DNA from: JAHCHG01 sp041745765
GTDB lineage: Bacteria; Acidobacteriota; Blastocatellia; Pyrinomonadales; Pyrinomonadaceae
NCBI GenBank assembly: GCA_041745765.1
Contig: JBGTIH010000077.1
Span: 1 to 52,592 of the forward strand
Length of the DNA: 52,592 bases
Reading direction: 5' to 3'
In this document: piece after piece, positions 34,939-42,546 of the stretch
How the letters are laid out: each line of letters begins with the position of its first letter
How positions within the stretch are numbered: the stretch's first letter is position 1
Translations under genes and position numbers: made by a program
The notes under the pieces: model-generated
What the model was told of the DNA's origin: nothing
Seen by the model: the letters and a program-made list of their open reading frames with translations, nothing else
The model's database searches: none

Positions 34939-35829
34939 ATGGACATAAATCAATTAGAAGTTTTAGTGGCGGTGGCGCGGGAAAAAAGTTTTTCGCGGGC
35001 GGCTGATGTTTTGTATCGGACGCAACCGGCGGTGAGTCAGGCAATCCGGCGACTGGAAAAGGAAGTCGGCGAAAAGCTGTTTGATCGTTCTTCAAAAGAC
35101 GGAACATTGACGATTGCCGGAGAAGTTTTGCTCGATTATGCCAAGCAGATGCTTAATCTGCGGCAGAATGCCCATACGGCGATTAAAGAATTGAAAAATC
35201 TGCATCACGGCAAAGTTACGATCAGCGCAAATGAACACACGGTTTTCTGTCTTTTGCCGATTATTGAAGAATTTTCGCGGCAATATCCGTTAATCAAAGT
35301 CGAAGTACGGCGCGGCGTTGCGAGCCGGATTCCGACGGAAATCACGGCACGCGAGGTTGAACTCGGCGTTATTTCCTTTAAGCCGAAAGATGAATCGGTC
35401 AAATCAATTCCGGTTTTCACCGACGAACTGATTTTGATCGTTTCGCCGCAGCATAGTTTGGCAAGAAAAACAGTCGTTTCAATCAAAGATTTGGGCATTG
35501 AAACATTTATCGCGCACAATGCGCCTTCGCCGTATCGTGAAAAAGTTGTTACGGCATTTGATAAATATCAGATAAAACTCAATATTTCGACTGAATTGCC
35601 ATCGCTCGAAGCGATCAAAAAACTGGTTGAAAAAGGTGTCGGCGTTGCGCTCGTGCCGAAATTGACAGCGCAGAGCGAGATTGACGCCCGCCAACTTTTC
35701 GCGCTGTCGGTCAAGGAATTAAAATTGGAAAGACAACTTCATTTTATTTACCGCCGTAATTCAGTGCTTTCACACGCAGCGAAGGCTTTCTTGCAGATCG
35801 CCAAAGACACGGTTGCTTATAGAGATTGA
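34939..35829 (+). CDS. LysR-type transcriptional regulator
   Basis: The 296-residue protein has an N-terminal helix-turn-helix, MDINQLEVLVAVAREKSFSRAADVL, followed by TQPAVSQAIRRLEKEVGEKLFDR (1-55), typical of LysR. A linker helix and a periplasmic-binding-like effector domain (about 90-290) follow. It is divergent from leuC, the classic position for a LysR regulator of the neighbouring operon, so control of leuC-X-Y-leuD is a fair guess. The long 600-bp gap and intervening repeats weaken it. There is no strong Shine-Dalgarno sequence before the ATG. Confidence 0.93.
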   Translation: MDINQLEVLVAVAREKSFSRAADVLYRTQPAVSQAIRRLEKEVGEKLFDRSSKDGTLTIAGEVLLDYAKQMLNLRQNAHTAIKELKNLHHGKVTISANEHTVFCLLPIIEEFSRQYPLIKVEVRRGVASRIPTEITAREVELGVISFKPKDESVKSIPVFTDELILIVSPQHSLARKTVVSIKDLGIETFIAHNAPSPYREKVVTAFDKYQIKLNISTELPSLEAIKKLVEKGVGVALVPKLTAQSEIDARQLFALSVKELKLERQLHFIYRRNSVLSHAAKAFLQIAKDTVAYRD

Positions 35830-35969
35830 AACAAACCGAAATGCGACAAAAAATAATTTCAACACAAAACCGTTCAATTGTGCTAAATTAAGTTTATACA
35901 ATAGTTTTTTGTAATTTAAATTCATCCGAAATAATCAAAAAGTTTTAATAAAGTCGAGGAAAATAAAAG

Positions 35970-36299
35970 ATGCCGGAAGATCCATCTGAGGTAATAAATG
36001 CACTTGACAGGCGGCAATCCGACCGCAAAAAATTAATTGTTGATGTTCATTTTGAAGGCGGCGATGCGACCGGCATTGCCAACACAACGGACATCAGCAC
36101 GGGCGGTTTATTTTTGAAAACAAACGCTTCTCTGCGCATCGGCGGTCATCTTTTAATGCGCTTGACGTGCGGCGGAAAAGACTTAATTCTTAACGGCATA
36201 GTCGCATACGCCGAAACCGGAAAAGGATTCGGCATCAGTTTTCAAGATTTAACGGCTGAAAAAGAAATTTTGTTAAAAAACGAACTAAATTTACCATAA
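35970..36299 (+). CDS. PilZ domain protein
   Basis: The 109-residue protein is a single PilZ domain. The c-di-GMP contact motifs are visible: RRQSDRKKL near 13-21 (RxxxR) and DISTGGLFL near 41-49 (DxSxxG). The rest is a compact beta barrel ending ISFQDLTAEKE. It probably binds cyclic di-GMP and passes the signal to an unknown partner. It is 58 bases upstream of the YbdK-like gene in the same direction and may share a transcript. No diguanylate cyclase is in the window. Confidence 0.88.
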   Translation: MPEDPSEVINALDRRQSDRKKLIVDVHFEGGDATGIANTTDISTGGLFLKTNASLRIGGHLLMRLTCGGKDLILNGIVAYAETGKGFGISFQDLTAEKEILLKNELNLP

Positions 36300-36357
36300 C
36301 CCCAACCGCGAAGTTTATACCCGATTCGCGTAATAACAAGAGGACAAAAATCAAAAT

Positions 36358-37479
36358 ATGTTTGACAAATACACGCTCGGCATCGAGGAAGAATTTCAAA
36401 TTGTTGATCCTGAAACACGGGAATTAAAATCGCACGTTTCTGAAATTTTGGAAGAAGGAGTTTTGCTTTTGGGCGAAAAGGTCAAGCCCGAAATGATTCA
36501 ATCTATGATTGAGGTCGGTACGGGCGTTTGCAAAAACATTCAGGAAGCCCGCGAAGACATTACCAAACTCCGCTGCATAATTTCCTATCTTGCCAGAAAA
36601 AAAGGAATGGAAATCGTTGCCGCTTCGACGCATCCTTTTTCTAAATGGTCGGAACAGACGATTTATGAACACGATCGCTATAAATTACTTATTCAGGAAC
36701 TTCAGATGGTCGCGCGTTCGCTGCTGATTTTCGGCGTACATGTTCACGTCGGAATCGAAACTCTGGAACGCCGGATTCAAATTATGAATGCTGCGCGTTA
36801 TTTTCTGCCGCACGTTTTGGCAATGACGACATCTTCGCCTTTCTGGTTGGGTTTTAACACGGGCTTGAAAAGCTATCGTTCGGAAGTATTCAAAAAATTT
36901 CCGCGCACCGATATTCCCGATCATTTTGAATCCGCCCAACAATATCAAAGTTATGTTGATCTGCTTGTAAAAATGAATTGTATGCAGGACGCGACGAAAA
37001 TCTGGTGGGACATTCGTCCGCATCAACTTTTCCCGACGCTCGAATTCCGAATCTGCGATATTCCGACGCGTGTTGACGATACGATCGCGGTTGCCGCACT
37101 TTTTCAAGCGATTGTTTGCAAATTAGATACTTTAATTGATAAAAATCTCGGTTTCCGGCTGTATCATCGCCGTCTTATTCAGGAAAACAAATGGCGTGCG
37201 GTGCGCTACGGTTTAGACGGAAAACTGCTCGATCTCGGTAAACAAAAGGAAGTTCCGGTCAAAGATTTGATCCGCGAATTACTTGAGTTTGTTGATGATG
37301 TCGTGGATCAACTTGATTCGCGCAAGGAAATCGAACATATTCATACAATTTTAGAACGAGGAACTTCCGCCGACGAACAACTAAAAGTTTATGAAGAATC
37401 TGGAAATGATTTCAAAGCGGTTGTTGATCGTTTGATTATAAACACTATGGAAAATGTGCCGGAAAAGTGTTTTGATTAA
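36358..37479 (+). CDS. Carboxylate-amine ligase, YbdK/GCS2 family
   Basis: The 373-residue protein opens with YTLGIEEEFQIVDPETREL, the signature of the glutamate-cysteine ligase family 2 (YbdK). Further motifs are GVHVHVGIETLE near 125-136 and WWDIRPHQLFPTLEFRICDIPT near 218-239, which carry metal and substrate residues. Members form a gamma-amide or peptide bond with ATP; E. coli YbdK shows only weak glutamate-cysteine ligase activity. The true substrate here is unknown. AAGAGG lies upstream of the ATG. Confidence 0.9.
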   Translation: MFDKYTLGIEEEFQIVDPETRELKSHVSEILEEGVLLLGEKVKPEMIQSMIEVGTGVCKNIQEAREDITKLRCIISYLARKKGMEIVAASTHPFSKWSEQTIYEHDRYKLLIQELQMVARSLLIFGVHVHVGIETLERRIQIMNAARYFLPHVLAMTTSSPFWLGFNTGLKSYRSEVFKKFPRTDIPDHFESAQQYQSYVDLLVKMNCMQDATKIWWDIRPHQLFPTLEFRICDIPTRVDDTIAVAALFQAIVCKLDTLIDKNLGFRLYHRRLIQENKWRAVRYGLDGKLLDLGKQKEVPVKDLIRELLEFVDDVVDQLDSRKEIEHIHTILERGTSADEQLKVYEESGNDFKAVVDRLIINTMENVPEKCFD

Positions 37480-37519
37480 GAAATTCAGTATTTGTAATTT
37501 AGAAAATATGGAGAGAGAA

Positions 37520-38599
37520 ATGAAAAAAATCACAGCGTTTTTATTAGCATTTGTTTTAATAGCTTTACCTATATCAATTTCGGCGCAAAGAGGTTCGTTT
37601 CCCGAATTAAAACAGCTTCAATCACCGCAAAATCCGCGTCTCGGTTTTGCGCTGCACGGCGGCGCGGGCGTAATTCGGCGGGGAAGTTTGACGCCGGAGC
37701 GCGAAAAGGAATACCGCGCTAAATTGGAAGAAGCGGTTGTTGCGGGTTATAAAGCACTGCAAAGCGGGAAAAACGGCTTGGACGCAATTGAAATTGCAGT
37801 AAAAATACTCGAAGATTCGCCGCTTTTTAATGCCGGAAAAGGGGCAGTTTTTACGGCTGACGGCAAAAACGAACTCGATGCCGCCGTGATGGAAGGCAGG
37901 GAACTGAAAGCCGGAGCAGTCGCCGGACTGCGCCGCGTTAAAAATCCGATTGTGCTGGCGCGCGCCGTTATGGAAAAATCGGAACACGTGATGATGATCG
38001 GTGAAGGCGCGGAACTTTTCGCTAAAGAAATGAACATCGAACTGGTCGAAGAAAAATATTTCTGGACGCAAGATCGCTGGGACGGACTTCAAAGAATTAT
38101 CAAGCAGGAAAAGGAAAAGGAAAAAGCCGCCAAAGAAGGGAAAAAAATTTCGGAAGCAACTCTGCTCGATGACCGAAACACGAAATACGGCACGGTCGGC
38201 GCGGTCGCGCTCGATAAAGACGGCAATTTAGCGGCGGGAACTTCAACGGGCGGAATGACTTATAAAAAATACGGACGCGTCGGCGATGTTCCGATTATCG
38301 GTGCGGGAACGTATGCTAATAATGAAACCTGCGCGGTTTCGGCAACCGGTTGGGGCGAGTATTTCATCAGACTCGGCGTGGCGAAAGAAATTTCTTCGCT
38401 GATGGAATACCGCGCTTTACCGATTCAGCAAGCGGTTGATATGGTGATAAAGACAAAACTGCAAAAGATGGGCGGCGACGGCGGCGTGGTGGCAATTGAT
38501 AAATTCGGCAATATGGGAATTTCGTTCAACTCCGAAGGAATGTACCGCGCTTATATAAATTCGGAAGGAAAACCTGTGGTCGAGATTTATAAAGACTGA
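37520..38599 (+). CDS. Exported isoaspartyl peptidase/L-asparaginase (Ntn hydrolase, T2)
   Basis: From the ATG at 37520, with GGAGAGAGAA just before it, the protein has 359 residues and a signal peptide ending near ISAQ. An extension to 37454 would overlap the upstream gene and hide the signal, so it is rejected. The mature part starts LGFALHGGAGVI and contains NAGKGAVFTADGKNELDA. The autocleavage site KYGTVGAVA follows, with nucleophile T225, then DGNLAAGTSTGGMTYKKYGRVGD. It splits itself and hydrolyses isoaspartyl peptides or asparagine in the periplasm. A long palindrome follows. Confidence 0.92.
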   Translation: MKKITAFLLAFVLIALPISISAQRGSFPELKQLQSPQNPRLGFALHGGAGVIRRGSLTPEREKEYRAKLEEAVVAGYKALQSGKNGLDAIEIAVKILEDSPLFNAGKGAVFTADGKNELDAAVMEGRELKAGAVAGLRRVKNPIVLARAVMEKSEHVMMIGEGAELFAKEMNIELVEEKYFWTQDRWDGLQRIIKQEKEKEKAAKEGKKISEATLLDDRNTKYGTVGAVALDKDGNLAAGTSTGGMTYKKYGRVGDVPIIGAGTYANNETCAVSATGWGEYFIRLGVAKEISSLMEYRALPIQQAVDMVIKTKLQKMGGDGGVVAIDKFGNMGISFNSEGMYRAYINSEGKPVVEIYKD

Positions 38600-38648
38600 A
38601 AATTTAATGGTGAATTGTGATTGGTGAATGGTGAATTTAAATCATTTA

Positions 38649-38710
38649 TTTACAAATGAAAGAAAGCACCGAAAGATTTGAATCTTTCGGTGCTTTCTTT
38701 CATTTGTAAA
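38649..38710. terminator. 30-bp perfect palindrome between convergent genes
   Basis: Bases 38649-38678 are exactly complementary to 38681-38710, leaving a 2-base centre. The core reads AAAGCACCGAAAGATT. It sits between the isoaspartyl peptidase gene and the DUF6335 gene and probably terminates both transcripts; the length is well beyond a usual terminator. Confidence 0.85.
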
Positions 38711-38716
38711 ATCTAA

Positions 38717-39100
38717 TCAGATAGAGCCGTTTTTGTCTTTTGAACTTTCATTTAATTCAAAACGGTCGCGGTCGCGTTTTTTGAGTTTTTCTTCAAAATC
38801 GAGCGGTTCGTTGTCTTGATAATCAATGCCCATCGCGTGGGCGTTTTCTTCGACATTGGATTGATCGGGAGTCGGATTATGACCGCCGACGCTTTCCGCT
38901 CCGCTGTCGTTGGCATCTTCCCATTCGGCATCAATATCGCCGCCGGAAAGCTCCGGCGAGGTCGAATGATGTTCGCGCAGTCTTTCTTTTAATTCATTCG
39001 GTGCTTGCGGTGCGTGGGCGATTTCTTCGTCCATTAGTTCCTGAATATCTTGATCGGGAACGGGCTGATCTTTGTAAAATTCTAAATCTTTGCCGGTCAT
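38717..39100 (-). CDS. DUF6335-like small acidic protein
   Basis: The start at 39100 (127 residues, MTGKDLEFYKDQPVPDQD) is preferred because AGGTGA lies just before it; in-frame ATGs at 39124 and 39145 lack a ribosome binding site. The protein is acidic and probably largely disordered. It has TSPELSGGDIDAEWEDAN near 46-63, AESVGGHNPTPDQ, and GIDYQDNEPLDFEEK near 96-110. This matches, from memory, the DUF6335 family common in cyanobacteria and other stress-tolerant bacteria, of unknown role. Confidence 0.75.
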   Translation of the reverse strand: MTGKDLEFYKDQPVPDQDIQELMDEEIAHAPQAPNELKERLREHHSTSPELSGGDIDAEWEDANDSGAESVGGHNPTPDQSNVEENAHAMGIDYQDNEPLDFEEKLKKRDRDRFELNESSKDKNGSI

Positions 39101-39169
39101 ATCTTCACCTTTTTTGTTTGACATTGTGAAGAAAGCATAGCACATTGCGCCCGTTTAGAAAAGAAAATT

Positions 39170-39442
39170 TCAGATAAAAACGATTGATTGCGCCGATGGA
39201 ATCTCAAAGCGTTTGCGGCAACGGTTATTTTTACACATCAGCATATCATCTACGCGCACCATATAATCACGGGATTTTTCAAAACGGCGACGGTCGTCTT
39301 CGCTCATCCGGCGATTAAAATTTTTCTTCTTTGTGCGTTTCAGCCAGCGAACATCGTAATCGTTGCGTTCACGACAAGAAGGACACGCAAAATTAGCTTT
39401 TTTTACCTCTTGTTTTTCATCAAAAATGTCTCTTTCTTGCAT
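39170..39442 (-). CDS. Small zinc-ribbon protein of unknown function
   Basis: The 90-residue basic protein has two Cys pairs, CPSCRERND near 20-28 and CKNNRCRKRF near 70-79, forming a likely zinc ribbon around a highly charged middle (KRTKKKNFNRRMSEDDRRRF). It may bind nucleic acid or be a zinc-stabilised adaptor; I do not recognise the family. It is leftward, 69 bases upstream of the DUF6335 gene. Confidence 0.65.
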   Translation of the reverse strand: MQERDIFDEKQEVKKANFACPSCRERNDYDVRWLKRTKKKNFNRRMSEDDRRRFEKSRDYMVRVDDMLMCKNNRCRKRFEIPSAQSIVFI

Positions 39443-39506
39443 AATTATCTATTAACAAAGTCAATCATAACTCCGTTTATTATAACTTATTCTTGTGAAT
39501 AAGCGA

Positions 39507-39824
39507 TTATTTTTTATCGGAAAATTCGCGCAAGTAATTAAAGCTGTAAATTCCCGTATCGTGTCCGTCGCTGAAGTGAAAATTCAGTGCGTAGCGACCG
39601 ACGATGGTAATGTGCGAAAAATTCAAATCATCAGGAACAGATTCTTCTTTTAAGATTTTTTCGCCCGTCCATTCATTAACACAACCGGCGCAAGGACAAG
39701 CGCGGCGAAGCTGCGATGCGTTATATGAAGTTTCTTTTTCATCAGACCATTTGATTGAAATCTCGGAATCGTTTTCTTCTATAATTTGTGTCGGTTCGAT
39801 CATAATTTTTGAATTGCTGTGCAT
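39507..39824 (-). CDS. DUF971 (GBBH-like N-terminal domain) protein
   Basis: The 105-residue protein is a stand-alone DUF971 domain. After a short N-terminus come SEISIKWSDEKETSYNASQLRRACPCAGCVNEWTG-type elements (about 19-53, with three Cys in CPCAGC), then ITIVGRYALNFHFSDGHDTGIYSFNYLRE near the end. In other bacteria this domain is often tied to iron-sulfur cluster carrier proteins. The start at 39824 directly follows the YtxJ stop; an internal ATG at residue 8 is possible. Confidence 0.88.
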   Translation of the reverse strand: MHSNSKIMIEPTQIIEENDSEISIKWSDEKETSYNASQLRRACPCAGCVNEWTGEKILKEESVPDDLNFSHITIVGRYALNFHFSDGHDTGIYSFNYLREFSDKK

Positions 39825-40154
39825 TTAAGCGGTATTTGAAGCATTTTCAATATCTTGCGCCGTAATGTCAAAATGCGAACCATAATAAACGGGCTTGCCA
39901 TTTTTTATAACAAAGGCTTGGGGAGATTCGTGTCGGATTCCGACTTTTTCGGCAATTGCATTTGAAATATGTCGGGATTTTTGAATAGTAACGAGATTTA
40001 TTTCTGCCGCGAGATCAGAAATTTCGTGATAAACGCTCGAACTTATCGGGCAAGTTGTGCTGTGTTTGAAAAGAACAACCGGCATTTCGTTTGATTTTTC
40101 AAAAAGTTGTTCCAATTCTTCTATTGAGTTTATTTCGATAAAATTTGCTTTCAT
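39825..40154 (-). CDS. ytxJ: YtxJ-like monothiol bacilliredoxin
   Basis: The 109-residue thioredoxin-fold protein has the active-site loop FKHSTTCPISSSVYHE near 29-44 with a single Cys (TCPIS), the pattern of YtxJ, which acts with bacillithiol. The later IRHESPQAFVIKNGKPVYYGSHFDIT supplies the cis-Pro and C-terminal helix. It would reduce bacillithiol-mixed disulfides. The host may therefore use bacillithiol, but no bshA/B/C gene lies in the window. It is coupled to the DUF971 gene with zero spacing. Confidence 0.85.
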   Translation of the reverse strand: MKANFIEINSIEELEQLFEKSNEMPVVLFKHSTTCPISSSVYHEISDLAAEINLVTIQKSRHISNAIAEKVGIRHESPQAFVIKNGKPVYYGSHFDITAQDIENASNTA

Positions 40155-40184
40155 AAAATTTAAGTAAAATCTGCTTTCATAAAA

Positions 40185-40928
40185 TTAAGTGTAACTTCCG
40201 GCACCGCTGAAAGCATTCGGCGGCGGCGGCGTTTCAAATCTTTTGTTATCAGGAAACACTTTGCGGTAAGCGACCAAAACACCCGCAAACATTATTGGTA
40301 AGACAAAATAAAGTCCGAATCCGAGAGCTAAATAACCGACAAATCCCATCGCAAATTCGACGAGAATTATGCCGGCAACCCCCGAAAGATTTGCCCAAAC
40401 CGCTTTTGCGCTCAACTTAAATGCTTCCAAACCGTTTAAGTTAAAATCAATAATCAAAGGATATGCAAACATTATGAGCGCGTGAAGACAACCTGCCAAA
40501 ATTGAAACAATAATCACTTCGACAATAATTGTCCCGAATAATGCCCAAATAAACGCTTCATTTGGTTGTCCGCCGGAAGCGGTTGCGGCAAAAACCATTG
40601 CGATTACCGAACCATAAACAAAAATCATCGAGATTATCATCGGGATAATCACAACCAGCGTAACAATCAATCCGGGCAGGAAATATTCGAAACCTTTGAA
40701 AAGATCGCCGAATTCAATGCGTTCACCGTTCATTTTTTTGAAAAGAACATAGTAAATCCCGCAAAACATTGCCCCGATTGCGATACCGAGAGGAATCAAA
40801 CTGGCGATAATTATTCCAACAAAAGTTATGGCAAAAATCAGCCAATATTGATCTTTGATCAATTCCCAACCTTCTTTCATACATTCGACAGGACGAATGA
40901 CACCGACTTTGTATTGAATTTGATTCAT
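40185..40928 (-). CDS. Multi-pass membrane protein (DUF975-like)
   Basis: The 247-residue protein has about six hydrophobic segments (about 30-70 two, 83-125 one or two, 130-165, 180-225 two) and a cytoplasmic C-terminal tail PPPPNAFSGAGSYT. The start MNQIQYKVGVIRPVECMKEGWELIKDQYWLIF resembles DUF975 and related glycerophosphoryl-diester-like membrane proteins. The function is unknown. It is in the same orientation as YtxJ, 30 bases upstream. Confidence 0.75.
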   Translation of the reverse strand: MNQIQYKVGVIRPVECMKEGWELIKDQYWLIFAITFVGIIIASLIPLGIAIGAMFCGIYYVLFKKMNGERIEFGDLFKGFEYFLPGLIVTLVVIIPMIISMIFVYGSVIAMVFAATASGGQPNEAFIWALFGTIIVEVIIVSILAGCLHALIMFAYPLIIDFNLNGLEAFKLSAKAVWANLSGVAGIILVEFAMGFVGYLALGFGLYFVLPIMFAGVLVAYRKVFPDNKRFETPPPPNAFSGAGSYT

Positions 40929-40995
40929 ATTGAAAAATTTATTTGTTAAAGAATAAAGCCAATCAGAATTTTATCAAATTTTTGAAGCAATTGAT

Positions 40996-42441
40996 CTAAA
41001 AAATATCATTGATCAGCAAATCTTCGTAAGAATCGCGGTTTCTGATCAACTCGGCTTCTCCGTTTTCTCTGATCAAAACTACCGCCGGAAGCTGACGACC
41101 GTTGTATTGAAACATTTGCGCGATTGAATATGCACCACAGTTTAAAAGTGCCAGAACTTCGCCGACGCCGGTGTTTTCAGGCAAATTTCGATAATCGGGA
41201 AGTCTGTCTCCGCCTTCGTGATCGAAATAAACATCGCCGCCGTCGCAGAGCGGTCCGGCGAGTTTATATTTTGTTTCGTGTTTTTCACCGGCGCGATTTG
41301 CCGAAATCAATTGATAATACCATTTGTATGTTTCCATCGAAAGCAAGATATTGAATCCGGCATCGGTCAAAAGCCAGGTGTCAACGGATTTTGGATTTTT
41401 ATCTTTGAGATTTGAAATATTCGTTTTCAAATCTCTGATCGGGCGTTCTTTTTTGTTTCTGACGCTTGTCAGGCAAATTCCCGCATCGGAAATGACGCTT
41501 CTGCCGGGTTCGAGAAGTAGTTCAATATTGTCGAGCAGATGCGCGGCATCGGCTTTTTCGGCGGCACGTTTCATTGTTTGCCACGCTTGGCGCAAAACTT
41601 CCGACGGTTCGAGCGTGGCGGAAAAAAGTTCGCGCCGGGGTTTTCCGAAGTCTTCTTCCTGAACCGGATCGCGCAGATAATTTACCGGAAACCCGCCGCC
41701 CAAATTTAAATGCGAAAGTCTGTGTCCGGTTTCATTATAAATTTGCTGAAGGTTTTCAAACAGCATTGTTAGAGCCTCTGCATAAGGTTCGGCTTTCGGA
41801 TTTTGCGAGCCGATATGCAGATGAATTCCGCAGAGATTTAAAAATTCGTGATCGTGTTTCCAACATCGAAAAGCCGAGAGAGCTTCGGCGGGCATCATAC
41901 CGAATTTCGACGTTAAAAGTGCGGTTTGCAAACCGGAAAGCGTATCGCTCTCAATTTCCGGCACAAGCCGAAGCGAAACATTGGCGCGTTTGTTGAGTTT
42001 TTTGGCGACTTTTTCGGTCAGCTCGATTTCAAAAATCGAATCTGCCTGAATTGCATAAATCCCGGCGTTTATTGCTTCTTCGAGTTCTTGTTCGGTTTTG
42101 CTTGTGCCGTTAAAAATAATCTGTTCCGGCTTAAAACCGATTTTCAAGGCTTTAAAGAGTTCGCCGCCGGAATTTACTTCCAAATCCGCGCCGGCATCTT
42201 TTACGCATCGCAAAATCGCCATATTTGAATTGGCTTTGGCGGCATAGCAAATCTTTAATTTGCAGTCAATTTCGCTTTCAGCACGTTTAAGCCGCGCAAT
42301 ATTATCTGAAATGCGTGATTCGGAAAACACAAAAAGCGGCGTGTCGAATTTTTTTGCCAGTTCGATTGCAGAAATCCCGTTAATAAAAAGCTGTTTGTTT
42401 TTCGATTCGAGAAAATTTTTGATTGTCCAAGCCGGATTCAT
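40996..42441 (-). CDS. Diaminopimelate decarboxylase-like PLP enzyme (fold type III)
   Basis: The 481-residue protein belongs to the alanine-racemase-fold decarboxylases: PLP lysine K69 in CYAAKANSN, HLHIGSQ, the glycine loop LNLGGGFPVNY, LLEPGRSV, GPLCDGGDVYF carrying the catalytic Cys, and LLNCGAYSIAQ. It most resembles LysA or ornithine/arginine-type relatives; the substrate is uncertain. It is longer than usual because of an insert near the C-terminal domain around 41400-41440 (KERPIRDLKTNISNLKDK), which coincides with an 11-bp palindrome and may derive from a small repeat that remained in frame. Confidence 0.85.
   Translation of the reverse strand: MNPAWTIKNFLESKNKQLFINGISAIELAKKFDTPLFVFSESRISDNIARLKRAESEIDCKLKICYAAKANSNMAILRCVKDAGADLEVNSGGELFKALKIGFKPEQIIFNGTSKTEQELEEAINAGIYAIQADSIFEIELTEKVAKKLNKRANVSLRLVPEIESDTLSGLQTALLTSKFGMMPAEALSAFRCWKHDHEFLNLCGIHLHIGSQNPKAEPYAEALTMLFENLQQIYNETGHRLSHLNLGGGFPVNYLRDPVQEEDFGKPRRELFSATLEPSEVLRQAWQTMKRAAEKADAAHLLDNIELLLEPGRSVISDAGICLTSVRNKKERPIRDLKTNISNLKDKNPKSVDTWLLTDAGFNILLSMETYKWYYQLISANRAGEKHETKYKLAGPLCDGGDVYFDHEGGDRLPDYRNLPENTGVGEVLALLNCGAYSIAQMFQYNGRQLPAVVLIRENGEAELIRNRDSYEDLLINDIF
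41407..41435. repeat. Palindrome inside the decarboxylase gene
   Basis: GAGATTTGAAA (41407-41417) pairs perfectly with TTTCAAATCTC (41425-41435) around 7 bases. It lies within a stretch of the decarboxylase that looks like an in-frame insertion relative to the family. Confidence 0.7.
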
Positions 42442-42546
42442 AATTTATTTAAAGATATGTTTTGCGGAAAAATGATAATCAGAAATCTGTTTTAAACACG
42501 TTTGAAACATTCTATTTTGCTGTGACTAAACAGATTTGTCAAAAAC

